Below are positions 38,828-50,046 of a stretch of DNA of 64,000 bases, piece after piece (position 1 is the stretch's first letter; every line of letters starts with the position of its first letter). This DNA comes from Larimichthys crocea (Eukaryota > Chordata > Actinopteri > Sciaenidae), in assembly GCF_000972845.2 (NCBI RefSeq), contig NC_040013.1, positions 3,090,642-3,154,641 on the forward strand. The letters run 5' to 3'. Position numbers and translations under genes: made by a program. Under the pieces are notes generated by a model. That model had not been told where the DNA came from, ran no database searches, and was given only the letters and a program-made list of their open reading frames with translations.

Positions 38828-38874
38828 CCTTACAGTGGTATAACCTTTAAACTAGAGGTTACACCATTGTAGGG
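38828..38874. repeat. Hairpin-forming inverted repeat
   Basis: Left arm CCTTACAGTGGTATAACCT (38,828-38,846) and right arm AGGTTACACCATTGTAGGG (38,856-38,874) can form a 19-pair stem as RNA with one mismatch and two G-U pairs around a 9-base loop. No function is known. It may be a tiny inverted-repeat element. Confidence 0.75.
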
Positions 38875-40221
38875 TAATTTTTCCCCCCCTTTAAAAAAAG
38901 AAAATGGACCACAAGCTTGATCACGCAGCAGGGTCTATGTTCAGAGAAAGGGTGGAAGGGTGTATGACAGGTTATTTACTGCTGTTTTGATATTTGAGCC
39001 TGAGGAATGCCTACAGACACAGTGATCCCTCTGTCTGAAGAGGAAGCTTCATAGATGAGGTAAGACTGCTTACAGCTATGAAACAATATCTGAAACAGAT
39101 TAAAAGACATTTTCCTCAGCTTGATTCATGTTCCTTTCAGCTCGCCCAGGTGCTGCACGTCATGACGGAAAGGTGAAGAGTGCATGAAGGGTGTGCGAGT
39201 GCACAAGAATAGCAGAAAATAAAGAGAGTTCGCTTTTTTATTTTGTTTGTTTTATTATCAGTCGCTGAAATCTCCAGTGTCGCCTGTCAGACATTTCAGA
39301 TTCCTTATCGGCTCTTTTCCGACATCCTCGCCACATTGTAGCTAAAGATTTATGCGCAAGGCTGTGTAAAGATCCAACATGAGAAGAAATACATCAAGTG
39401 AGAGAGAGAAACACTCTTGGTCTGCGGCGTCTGATTGTTCCAGCTTGTCTTCATACCTGCTCAGGTTTCACTGCGAGGCTTGTCAATCCCTCCGCAGACT
39501 TCAAACGCGAAAGCGCCCGAATCTTTCACCTGCACCTTCACTCATCCCTTCACGCCTTCTTGCCGTGCAAACCTGCGGCGCGAGTACGGCGATGGTAAAT
39601 TACACATAATTACCGAGCTTTGAGCTCAGCGTACGCAACAAAGGCATTTTGTTAGTGCTGTTTGTGTTATTACTGGAACATCACGTTCGAGCCAGCTCTC
39701 TCTGATTAAAGCTGACATCTCTCCAACAGTTGCAGTTATCTGCTGTGCAGCACTGAGAAAACTTCATCTGCGCCCGATTCTTTGTGCTCGCGTTGAACAT
39801 AAAAGCGCATAAAAAGAAACGGCCAGAGAAATGTGTGTGAAAGACGCTCTTCAGTGTTCTTGCAAATCTAAATAAACTTCAGAGAAATGGACTCCACATG
39901 TGGTTCCCTTAAAAAAAAAAGAGAGAGATGTGCCGGAGGAGAAGACAATGACAAAACTTGGCTGTGCACGCCTGCTTCTATCAGAGAATCACAGCTAATA
40001 ACAGCACAAGACAATGCCGTTCCCATGCTCGCTCTCTTTTATGCCACTCTCATGCTCGCCATCAAACGTTCTCATTATTCATTCCCCGTGTCTTAATGCA
40101 AAACAGATTCGGACGGCAATGAAAAGTTACCCAATCACTTAGATCTCTTACGCTCTGTGAAATCCGTTTATCCCTGATCGTTATGACAGTGTCTGTATCG
40201 ATAGTCATTTCCTTTCTCCCT

Positions 40222-40243
40222 GCAGCAGCAGCAGCAGCAGCAG
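40222..40243. repeat. (GCA)n short tandem repeat
   Basis: Seven uninterrupted CAG triplets in intergenic DNA. Confidence 0.9.
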
Positions 40244-40819
40244 CCGCCTTAGCGTCTCCGACGCTGGCGCTGAGCACAGCACAGCCAGCGCAGTCCCACG
40301 GAGTGCAAGCAAAAGGAGGAAATCAATAGAGAAAATATTGCTGCAGGCTCACACATTTTTATCTTGCTTTGAACGAGTCAGCTTTAATTTTGCTTTGATC
40401 TCAATTTGCTGCTTTTGGGATAGCTTGGCTGCACATTCAACCAGGAGGAATAAAGCTTCCACCGGGGCTTTCTTACAAAAAGACCCTTTCAACTGAGGCC
40501 TTTATTTTGCCTATATGCGTCGGTGTCCATTACTGCTTCGCGAAGAATAAAAGATACGAGGAATAAAAAAACAACTGATACTGCAGGGCTCTGACACACT
40601 GCTGCACATCCCGCGCAGACAGTTCACCAACTGCACTTTATCTGTTTCAGTCAGGCCAAAGCAGAGCAAATGTTGGACAGTGTTAGCGAGGGGGGCCACA
40701 ATAAAGAGATCCTTAGTGTTGCTGTCAGAAACGGCTCAGTGTTGTTGTCGGGTAACAGGTTGACAAGATGCACAGCTGGCGTCGTTCTCACTGCTCGGCC
40801 ACATCGCCACCACACCACT

Positions 40820-40847
40820 CTTCTTCTTCTTCTTCTTCTTCTTCTTC
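40820..40847. repeat. (CTT)n short tandem repeat
   Basis: Uninterrupted CTT/TTC triplets, purine-rich on the minus strand. Confidence 0.9.
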
Positions 40848-41603
40848 CCCTCACCCCTCATTAGAGCTGACACACCAAAGGGACGGCGATATTATAGCAT
40901 CACCGAAGATCTGCTAGAGATGTCTGCCCTTCCCTCATCCTTTTTTCTTTCTTCCCCAAACCGGTGCATTCTTAGGAGGAGAGTTGTTTGGGAATTTGTT
41001 TCTCTTTTATAAAGCAGAGACAAAAGGGGTAGGATAAATGACCAAGGCAGAGAAAAGACCAGCGCCTTGCTGGGGAGAAAGGGAAGGGTCTAATCTAATT
41101 TGGTTAGGAGGAGGATGTGTGTGTGTGTGTGTGGGTGCGTGGACATGCATGTGTGTGTGCAGTGCACAGTGTGAGGAGACTGTGGGAATGGGACAGGAGG
41201 GCTGCACTATTGAATGGAGCCTCCAGAGCCAGAAGCAGTGGGGAGTCTCCCCAGACGTGCTGATTCCAGGCCGGCCACTCAAAGAGGGATTAGACCAGAG
41301 AAGGCCTTCCTGATTAGCAATTCACACTCAAGTGCCCCCACGAGGACCTCGGGTAATAATATTGCCATCAGTGTCCTTCCTCGATGCATGCAATAAAGTT
41401 TTCACCTCCTTTTTTTTTTTAAACTTTCTCCTCCTCCTCCTCCTTCATCCAGAACATCCACTAATCACAAGCAGCACACGTCCTCCGCCGAGCCTGATGT
41501 GACTTTCTAAGACAAACAAAATAAAAAACATGTTCCGCAGGCAGTTGACTGTAACTGTTTTGGTCCATTGCTTCGTCACAAGCTGCTGAACTCCAACAAC
41601 CAC

Positions 41604-41626
41604 CCTCCTCCTCCTCCTCCTCCTCC
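41604..41626. repeat. (CCT)n short tandem repeat
   Basis: Uninterrupted CCT/CTC triplets, about 190 bp right of a similar shorter run near 41,430. Confidence 0.85.
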
Positions 41627-43336
41627 ACCACTTCTTCCTCTTCTCTTCTCTTTGCTGCTGAAGGACCACCACATGAAAGAGCATGATGTAAGAACACTGA
41701 GCTAATATTGCAAAAGCAGCCTCAGCCCAGATGTTCATAACAAAACAAAAATTCATCACGCCGCTGTTTATTGCACGCTGGCTGACGGCTTTCGCCCCAA
41801 TCACATAAATGTCCACCATGCTTATAATTACGCTAATCTGCTCTATAAACACTCGAAAAGGTCGCAGGAACGCGGCGACTTCCTCTTATCAACCACAATA
41901 CACAATGAACGAGGTCGGAGGGTTAACCTTCAGCTGATGGGGCCGAGCGGTTTGAAACAAAAGCTGATTTTTCAACGGAGCAAAGCGCAAAGACGAGAGT
42001 GCAACGAATTAGTCCTCATTAATAAATTACTTTATTGAACTATTTAAACCATATGAGCAAAGAATACTGCGGGCTTTGATGTTGACGGAGCTCTTCAATA
42101 ATTAATAGCTTGATTCATATGCGTTTCCTCAAAACGTCTGACCCTTTACTCAAACTGGTGCTCTTATTAAAAGCTCCAGCGTTTCAAAAACGAGACAGCA
42201 AAAAAAAAAAAAATAACACGTATAATATTGAACAGAATTATCTCTGCCGGCAGTTGCAAAAACAGACTTTTACTTTAATGTTCAAGCATCTTTTCTTCTA
42301 CCACCATACCCATGTTTTTTTTTGGGGGGGGGGGGTTTCTGGCACCGACCTCTTCACAAATTGCGTGGAGTGGCGACGTGAGAGAGAAAATAACAGATTA
42401 TGTTGATAAATAGGATCATCCTGAGCTAAACGCTGAATGCGTGCGATCGGGAGGGAGAACAGGATCCTCGGACAATGTGCAGACCATGTGGACAAATAGT
42501 CTCACCTCCAACTGAGTGTGTTGTTTCTTCTCATTGTGCCCCCTGAAAGAGAAGAGGAGGGCCTTGGTTAAGAAGATTATAGCCCTACCCCACCCGTACG
42601 TTTAATCAACATGCCCTTTCAACGCCGGCAACAATGCCAAACATGTCGAAAACGTCCCCCCATTTCTCCCATAGCATACCTCACATGTTGGAACAGCGTG
42701 CCAGTCATCTAACCAGCGCAATTAGGGGAAACACTATGAGTGCTCTTACTGATGCAGCGTTGGCTGGGAGTAGATCAGATTTCCCAGATTTCAGAAATGT
42801 CACCGTCCTTTTTTTTTTTTGATAGCCATCTAATTTCAGGCTGCGCAAACAAAAATGTTTCAGCTTCGGCTCATTTTTTTTTTTACTGATCAAAATTCCC
42901 TTAAGAACGCGAGGAGCTTTGCTTCCTCACCCTTCATTGCTTTCATCCGTGGTTAAATATGTAAATAAAATGTCTAAAGTCATTCTTCAAAGGGGAACAA
43001 AAGAAAAAAAAAAAAGGGGGCTGAGGGAAAAGACAGCCATAAAATTCCTCCGATTCTCCATAACATTAGCCAGAGGGGGGCCAGCTTCCAGCCAGAGCCT
43101 AGCAGCAGGGGAGCGAGCCCGCTCCATAGAATCACACATCGCAAATCCCACACACAAAAAAAATAAAATATCTTTTCAGCTTCAGCCATCAAAGGCGGCC
43201 CCCACCACCACCCACCCCCTCTTTCACTTTATTAGTTACAGAATTATCTCACAGTTGCTGATTTCTCAGAGATGGAGCTGCGCTGCTTTTCTTCGTCGCA
43301 CTGTTGTGGTTGCAGAGATGAGATAAAGTTGCAGTG

Positions 43337-43363
43337 TGAGTGAGTGAGTGAGTGAGTGAGTGA
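43337..43363. repeat. (TGAG)n tetranucleotide repeat
   Basis: Nearly seven uninterrupted TGAG units. Confidence 0.9.
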
Positions 43364-44832
43364 ATGTGTCTGTTATGCACATGTGTGACTAGAAATGAGC
43401 TATAGGAGGGGTTGTATATGAAACAGGGGGTGGTAGAGAAAAGAAATCGTAAAAAGAGAGACAGGAGTAGCTGCAGAGGCTACAGATGCTAAAGACTGAA
43501 CAGGCCTGATCCCTCCTTCCTTTTTACCCCCCCGTCTCGTTTTCAAAGAGATATCATCACGAGCGGCAAAAACAATCATGAAAGAGAGGGGAGGCAGCAG
43601 GAAAGACGGGAGCGAGAACAGAACAAAGGCGACAAATTACAACAAACCAGTAGACTGTGTCTTCTTATTAGACTGTGTGACAGTATTATCTTGTCAGCTT
43701 CATTACACCAAAGGCAGCGATAATAAGGGCAGATATTTGCTTTAAAATATGCCAGACGGGGTTTCCTGAAAGCCGGATGATCAGTAAATGGAGAGCAGAA
43801 CATGGCCCCGGCTCTGGGAAATGCATTGATATTACATTCTTCTTCTTCACATTAAAGCTGTCATCTCTTTTTGTTCTACTCCCACACATCAGCTACATAA
43901 TAAAAGTCTAGTGGAGAGGGGAGGGACGGGGCAGGCATGTCAGCTGTTGTCCTTGCCTTTGTGGAGAGGTCAGGATGTATAAAATGCATGCTGCTGCTGC
44001 AGCATCTGGGCTTTTTGACAAAAGGAAAAAAAAAATGGTTTGCATATCTTTATGAGTTTCCCAGCAAAATGATTTTAACACGACGGGTTCAAAAGGCACG
44101 AGATCAGACCAACGAGGCGATTAAAGGCATTCGCGTACAAGCTGGAAACACATTCGTGGCTAATTCTATTCGAGATGTTGAAGTTTGGACCAAAAACATC
44201 TTCGAAACATTTAACAGCTGGATAAGTGAAATCTGAGACGCACATGTGCTGCATAGTAGGAGGGTATTGTGTTCATAAGTGTATTCATACCCTATATTTA
44301 TGCTCCTGCTCCACACGCTGAGCGCTAACAGCTGAAATGCCACTGCGAAGATATGCTGTGCTTAAACCATTTATGCACGCTGGTGCCAGGTTTCTCATCT
44401 TGCCCGGACACATTTCTGACATACTTCTAAAAGCACTTTAGTGATGTACTAAAAGCACCCCTGTTTACTTGTGATCACTATTTCACCCGTGATGAAGACC
44501 ACGGCCGAGGCTAGGGTATAAATCTTGCCGCCACAAACTTTTTACAAGGTAATATGAGCGAGGTCTGGAGGATCTCTCAAACACATAAAAAAAAAAGGTA
44601 GAAGGCCTCACGGGCGGATCTTCTCGCATGCCTTTCAGCTCCTCCACAAGAAACACGATGGAGCTCTTACTCGCTGTGACAACGATGCATCATCAGGGTT
44701 TACTCTAGCCATTTATCTCAGCAGTCTATGTGTTGATATCTTGTATTCCGTTTATTTTATGATGGACTACGACTTTGGTATGTAGGCCGGCTCTCTACAG
44801 GAATTGTCTCGCTTTAACAGACTAATAAAAGA

Positions 44833-44960
44833 CCATCCATCCATTCATTTTCAAAGCCACTTATCCTGTCCAGGGTCGCAGGAGGCTGGAGCCTGTCCAG
44901 GACATACGCCGGACGATTTATCACAGGGCTAGCACATGTGTAACACATCCGCACAGACAC
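44833..44960. repeat. Fish LINE-tail-like dispersed repeat
   Basis: Starts CCATCCATCCATTCATTTTC, then CACTTATCCTGTCCAGGGTC, GGAGGCTGGAGCCTGTCC and TATCACAGGGCTAGCAC. A second copy in the same orientation lies at 55,499-55,643. The CCAT run at one end suggests the short-tandem tail of a non-LTR retrotransposon read from its 3' end, but I cannot name the family with certainty. Confidence 0.6.
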
Positions 44961-46639
44961 TGCAAGTCTGAAGAAACTCAGTCAGTCAATGTGAAAGTTA
45001 TTTCAAAAAGAACAACACTGATTCCCGAGGAAGTTGAAGTGAATCAAACACATTCAACCAGCAGGGGCAGCTTGTTGGCGCCTTTTTCTCTCCCCATGAG
45101 TCACTGACTTGTAGACAGCGCTTTATGAATGTTGTTGAGTAATGCGATTAACGCATTAATTTTTTATTGGAAATATCTTTCTCTGATTTATGGGAATGTT
45201 TCATCATCTAACTCACACAATATAGTAAATCTTGCAGGCATAAAAAATATTCTCCGCCGCAAACATGTTGGGAAACGTTCAGCTTGACGTTAACGGCGAC
45301 TCTTATTAGAGTCAGTGACGATAATAAATGATTCATAGAAGGCGCATGAAGGGAGAAATGTGTAAATGAGGGTGGATTTATGTGTGATATTGAGCCATAC
45401 TGGCTCAAAACAACCACGTTGTTGAGTGAACACGTGGACATCCCAACGAGACGGAGTTCAAAACGTCCAGATCTGCTGAGAATACGATGTCACTGTGAGG
45501 AAAGCTAAGCTGTGTCTGAATTATTGACGTGAGCTTCACAATAGAACAATGTCAACACTTTGGGCTGACATGTTTTAGAAGGAATTTAACCTTCTTATTT
45601 GTTTACTGAATCACTTCCTTCATTGGAAAAAAGACAGGAAATGGCTGCAAAGTGTTTTGCACTGAGACAATCAGCCAGAACTCGCAGATCGCTCCATGAC
45701 TAACGTCTGAATGGATCTCAGAGGGGGATATGATTTTATCAACACCCTGAGGTTTCATGCAGAACACAGACAGGACAGAATATAGCTGTTATTTTAACTT
45801 TTTACATCCACTGTCTTCTTGGATGTTGATTGCAAACTCGTCTTTCCCACCCAGGAATAAACGAAGCATGTTCAGTTGAAGTGAGTTACGAGATGTGATA
45901 AGTCCATCTACAATAGATGATCAGCATTCAGTTTGCTATCATAATATTGAAAGTTTCAGTCTATGATCACCATGTTTTAGGTTTTTCTACACCAGAAAAT
46001 CACTTCAGATGATCCCAGTCACTCTGCAAGAAGGTGTCAGTGTGAGTGATGGAGTACTGAACTAAAGGACAAACTCGAGATGCACCGTGTGTACTCACTC
46101 TTCAGTTTGATGCTACTTTGTACTAGAAAAACCACTTATTTGACAGGTGTAACATATTTTACATGCAAAACAAATCAAATTTGATGCATTTTTATTGAGT
46201 AAACTATCAAACCAAGATGTGACGGAGTTCAAATCAGCTCCACCTTGGATCAACTGCAAGATTAAGAAGTATATTTTACTATTTAAAGTACTGAACTTCT
46301 GCATTGTTGCAGTATTTTTACACTGAAAAGTACCTGAGCTGCTCTCTGCAGAAGAGCAGCATCATCTCTGTGTTTGGATGTCCTCATGTTATATTCTGAG
46401 TTTAAGTAAAACATCTATCTTATATGAAACATATGATGCAAAAATCAAATGTTGCACTGATCCAGAACATGTAAAGAGATGGAGAAAACTGTCAATATGT
46501 TGTATTTATCTGATATTTTAGGGGAGGTGCAGTCCAAAACTTGGATAAAGCATTAAAGTGTCAAAGAATAAAACCATAGTGGTGTCAATAGCTCTGCTTG
46601 TGGTGCGCCTCTGGACCGGTGCGCCTGGGAGCCACATTA
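44961..46639. other. Intergenic upstream of fzd10, no gene seen
   Basis: AT-rich. Contains a short 7+7 bp palindrome (TAATGCG/CGCATTA near 45,143) typical of a dispersed fish sequence, and diverged sequence near 46.0-46.4 kb suggestive of an old repeat. No exon seen. Confidence 0.5.
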
Positions 46640-47536
46640 CGCAACATTTAAGTGAGGTGAAAATCTCCTAAAACGTCTGTGTGTCCTGTTCGTGTCGAAG
46701 TTTGTGGATTGAGCACAAACAAACAGAGAGAGAGGGGAGGAAGTACGCTGTGAGCCTTTGAGAGCTGCTGTAATGAACAAGCTGTTCCGCACGATTTGAA
46801 AATAATCCGCGTGTCAGTGTCATCTTTCTTATGCAAAGTAGCTGTCTTTGAAGGCGGATCTTTTGGCAGGTTAGACCGGGACGGAGGCTCCGACCAGCTC
46901 AGACGAGCGCTGCCACCAAACGCATCAACTGGCGGCTTTTGCGGGAGGAGCACAATCCCGCATTTCAGGGACGCGTTTATTGATTATAACCGAGGATATT
47001 TATTCCACTTTGTTCTGCTGACTGGCTGAGTGTTTCGGTGCCTTGTGAAAAGGCAAAAAGACCGGAGGAGATTTATTTTTGGTTGCTTTTTTTCCTCCCC
47101 CTAACCAAACTTGGAGTGAAATCGCGCCGCTACCAGGACATATACTCCGGGGAGAAAAAGTGACATGCGGTGCGGACGGACGTGTGAGTGTTCTGGAAAT
47201 AAGTGAGGAACAAATCGGAGCTCATACTCAGTCTGTTTCACCCTCAGTAGACTGATACGCACGCTGCGAGAGGTCTGAATAAGTAGCTCCAACACTTCAG
47301 AGACAAGCTGAGCGCATGAAAGCATGGACCAGAACGCACGGGAAACCCTCTCGGACCTTTTTTATCCAACTCTCCAGACCTGAAATGAGGGAAAGGTGCT
47401 GCTGCAACAGATAGTTCTGTAAGTTTTTCCATCTTGTCACACCAACTTAGGCTTCATCTGACTTTTTAATGACAGAAACTTGTGGTTTGTGGTGAACATT
47501 TGGCCTCATTTGTTTTCTTTAAATCAAGAGGAGAGG
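46640..47536 (+). promoter_or_regulatory. Probable fzd10 promoter and 5' UTR
   Basis: Relative CpG richness rises from about 46,850 to 47,360 (CGGGACGGAGG, ATCGCGCCGC, GGTGCGGACGGACG), then falls just before the start codon. Candidate TCF/LEF-type sites CTTTGAG (46,756), GCAAAG (46,833, reverse) and CTTTGAA (46,846) lie here, but such 7-mers are common. A strong GTAAGT donor-like site at 47,421 with acceptor-like sites near 47,475 and 47,528 suggests a possible small 5' UTR intron. The transcription start is not determinable. Confidence 0.5.
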
Positions 47537-49288
47537 ATGCTTTCCACTGTTCAACTGAGCCTCATCTGTGTGCTACTGCTCCTGTGGAGTGATGGGAGTT
47601 CAGCCATTAGCTCAATAGACCCGGACTGGTCAGGAGAAGGGAGATGTCAACAGATCAACATCCCCCAGTGTAAAGACATTGGCTACAACATGACCCGCAT
47701 GCCAAATCTCATGGGCCACGATGACCAAATAGAGGCGGCAATGAAGCTGCAGGAGTTTGCCACGCTGATTCAGTTTGGATGCCACAGTCATCTCAAGTTT
47801 TTCCTGTGTTCGCTGTATGCTCCGATGTGCACCGAGCAGGTGTCCAACCCGATCCCAGCATGTAGGGTGATGTGTGAGCAGGTCAAGCTGAAATGCTCGC
47901 CCATTCTGGAGCAGTTTAACTTCCCCTGGCCCGACTCTCTGGACTGCTCCCGGCTGCCGACCAAAAACGACCCCAACAACCTCTGCATGGAGGCGCCCAA
48001 CAACGGCTCAGATGAGCCACCCAAAGTCTCCCACACCCAGCCTCCAGATTTCAGACCACAGCGGCCTCTGAGCGGGCAGGACCTGCAACTTAAAGACAGC
48101 GGCAGCAAGCAGACCTGCAGCAATCCTGGCAAGTTCCACTTTGTGGAGAAAAGTGAGTCGTGTGCACCTAAATGTTACCCCAAAGTGGATGTATACTGGA
48201 GTCAGGGCGACAAGCAGTTCTCTCTGGTGTGGATGGCCATCTGGTCCATCCTCTGCTTTGTCTCCAGTGCCTTCACGGTGCTCACTTTCCTCATAGACCC
48301 GCAGAGATTCAAGTACCCAGAGAGACCGATCATCTTCCTCTCCATGTCCTACTGTGTTTACTCTGTGGGCTACCTCATCCGACTTTTTGTGGGAGCTGAC
48401 AGAATAGCCTGTGACAGAGACAATGGGGTCCAGTATATTATCCAGGAGGGTCTGGAGAGCACCGGCTGCACCATTGTGTTTCTCATCCTGTATTATTTCG
48501 GCATGGCCAGCTCCCTCTGGTGGGTTATCCTGACCCTCACATGGTTTCTGGCTGCAGGGAAGAAGTGGGGTCACGAGGCCATCGAAGCCAACAGCAGCTA
48601 TTTCCACCTGGCGGCGTGGGCCATCCCGGCCGTGAAGACCATCATGATCCTGGTGATGAGGAAGGTGGCTGGAGATGAGTTGACGGGCGTCTGCTACGTG
48701 GGCAGCATGGACGTTAAAGCTCTCACAGGCTTCGTGCTCATTCCCCTCTCCTGCTACCTGATTATTGGCACTTCGTTCCTGCTGTCGGGCTTCGTGGCCC
48801 TCTTTCACATCCGTAAGATAATGAAAACAGAAGGAGAGAACACAGACAAGCTGGAGAAGCTGATGGTTCGCATTGGGGTCTTCTCCGTGCTCTACACCGT
48901 CCCGGCCACCTGCGTCATCGCCTGCTACTTCTACGAGAGGCTCAACATGGACTACTGGCGCGTCCTGGCTGGGGAGCAGAAGTGCATGGACAGCAACGGG
49001 CCGGAGTCGGACGAGTGCGTCATGAAGACCTCCATCCCCGCCGTTGAGATCTTCATGGTGAAGATCTTCATGCTGTTGGTGGTGGGCATCACAAGCGGCA
49101 TGTGGATCTGGACCTCAAAGACGCTGCAGTCGTGGCAGAATGTGTTCAGCAGGAAGCTGAAGAAGAGGACGAGAAGGAAGGCTGCCAGCGTGTTCACCAG
49201 CAGCAGGCCTTACATCAAACCTCACCCATCTCTCAAAGGGCCCAATACTAAGTATGAGCCTACACGGCCCCCTCCGACATGTGTATGA
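47537..49288 (+). CDS. fzd10: Frizzled-10, Wnt receptor (complete, intronless)
   Basis: A 583-residue seven-transmembrane Frizzled receptor acting at the plasma membrane to bind Wnt ligands and recruit Dishevelled. Signal peptide about 1-23. The cysteine-rich Wnt-binding domain has the full ten cysteines (37, 45, 82, 91, 98, 109, 113, 120, 137, 150). N-glycosylation sequons are N51 and N156. A linker with further cysteines (194, 209, 213) leads to TM1 at about 229-252 and TM2 at 264-286, with the remaining segments ending near 523. The intracellular Dishevelled motif KTLQSW is at 528-533, and the C-terminus TCV (581-583) is a class-I-type PDZ ligand. Blocks CKDIGYNMTRMPNLMGH, CMEAPNNGSDEP and the terminal PTCV identify FZD10 rather than FZD9 or FZD4. 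Human FZD10 is about 581 aa and also single-exon. The ATG at 47,537 has A at -3 and begins the signal peptide; the frame extends upstream only through non-ATG codons. No damage is seen. Confidence 0.98.
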   Translation: MLSTVQLSLICVLLLLWSDGSSAISSIDPDWSGEGRCQQINIPQCKDIGYNMTRMPNLMGHDDQIEAAMKLQEFATLIQFGCHSHLKFFLCSLYAPMCTEQVSNPIPACRVMCEQVKLKCSPILEQFNFPWPDSLDCSRLPTKNDPNNLCMEAPNNGSDEPPKVSHTQPPDFRPQRPLSGQDLQLKDSGSKQTCSNPGKFHFVEKSESCAPKCYPKVDVYWSQGDKQFSLVWMAIWSILCFVSSAFTVLTFLIDPQRFKYPERPIIFLSMSYCVYSVGYLIRLFVGADRIACDRDNGVQYIIQEGLESTGCTIVFLILYYFGMASSLWWVILTLTWFLAAGKKWGHEAIEANSSYFHLAAWAIPAVKTIMILVMRKVAGDELTGVCYVGSMDVKALTGFVLIPLSCYLIIGTSFLLSGFVALFHIRKIMKTEGENTDKLEKLMVRIGVFSVLYTVPATCVIACYFYERLNMDYWRVLAGEQKCMDSNGPESDECVMKTSIPAVEIFMVKIFMLLVVGITSGMWIWTSKTLQSWQNVFSRKLKKRTRRKAASVFTSSRPYIKPHPSLKGPNTKYEPTRPPPTCV

Positions 49289-49926
49289 GCTGGCTCTCTT
49301 TGTATAAACCCAAAAATATGTGTAAAGCCCTTACCCTAAAACGGGACTTTGTAATCAGAGTGCCATCAAAAGAATCAAGGTTTATGTTTTATTTATGCAA
49401 ACTCCATTGAAGATCATGCAATGTGGTTTTTTTTTTTTGTATCTTGAGCCATCTCATGCAACAAGAGCTGCCTTTGTTTGAGAAAAAAAAACTGAAACTC
49501 CTGGATTCACTTATCCTATTGAGGAACTTGGTAGAGGAAGAAAAAAAAATCTTATTGTTCCCAAGACAAAAAGAGTGGAATAAACCATTTGGATGTGCCA
49601 TGGGGTTACTTGAATAATGTGCAATAGATGTTTTCCTTACAGGCAAAAAAAAAAAAAAAGACACTTGTACTGTTAGTGACAGATTACAGACAATGAAAGG
49701 ACCCCACAGACAATGGAGGCAAATGGTCAGAGAGATGAGTGTTGTGTTTGGAGGCTTTTTAATGGAAATCGAGGCAGTGTCATATACGTTTGAACTGGAG
49801 TGAGAGCAGCTGTTGAAAAGACCCTACGAACTGCCCCCCATTGTGAGGCAAATCCACGCCATAAATTAATCAAGCACTCGTTATTGAAAAAAAGTTATTT
49901 GTACACGCGGTTGAGTTTTCCATTGC

Positions 49927-49952
49927 GTGTGTGTGCGTGTGTGTGTGTGTGT
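49927..49952. repeat. (GT)n microsatellite in the fzd10 3' UTR
   Basis: GT dinucleotides with one interruption, about 90 bp before the polyadenylation signal. Confidence 0.9.
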
Positions 49953-50040
49953 CTTTGCTGTTTTATAGCACAAGGGAACGTTTGTCTATATTATTTCTAA
50001 AAAAAAAAAAAAGAAAAGAAAAAGATTTTATAGAAAAATT

Positions 50041-50046
50041 AATAAA
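50041..50046 (+). terminator. Polyadenylation signal of fzd10
   Basis: Canonical AATAAA, about 750 bp after the stop codon, followed within 25-50 bp by GT-rich sequence (TGTTTGTGAAGG, TTTTGTGTACTG), the usual downstream element. Confidence 0.8.

Larger units (their letters stand above)
37701..44832. other. Intergenic, no gene seen
   Basis: Seven kilobases of non-coding DNA with many simple repeats (GT at 38.25, CAG at 40.22, CTT at 40.82, GT at 41.12, CTC at 41.43 and 41.60, TGAG at 43.34 kb), a G run near 42,324, and a hairpin-forming inverted repeat at 38,828-38,874. The interval 43.66-44.25 kb has low repeat content and could be regulatory. A 99-codon frame at 43,937-44,236 has no recognisable domain. 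Confidence 0.55.

Noticed and set aside
43937..44236. 99-codon open frame
   Set aside because: No domain or splice context, non-repetitive but unsupported; kept only as part of a possible regulatory stretch.
45143..45161. Small palindrome TAATGCG...CGCATTA as an operator-like site
   Set aside because: Seven-bp arms are short, and this wording is common in dispersed fish sequence.
47480..47536. Upstream extension of the fzd10 frame by 19 codons
   Set aside because: It begins at TTG, not ATG, and would place a second hydrophobic patch before a normal signal peptide. The ATG at 47,537 has good context.
48008..48808. 266-codon open frame antisense to fzd10
   Set aside because: It is the mirror of a strongly conserved, codon-biased gene; rich in His/Glu/Asp/Gln as expected of a shadow frame.
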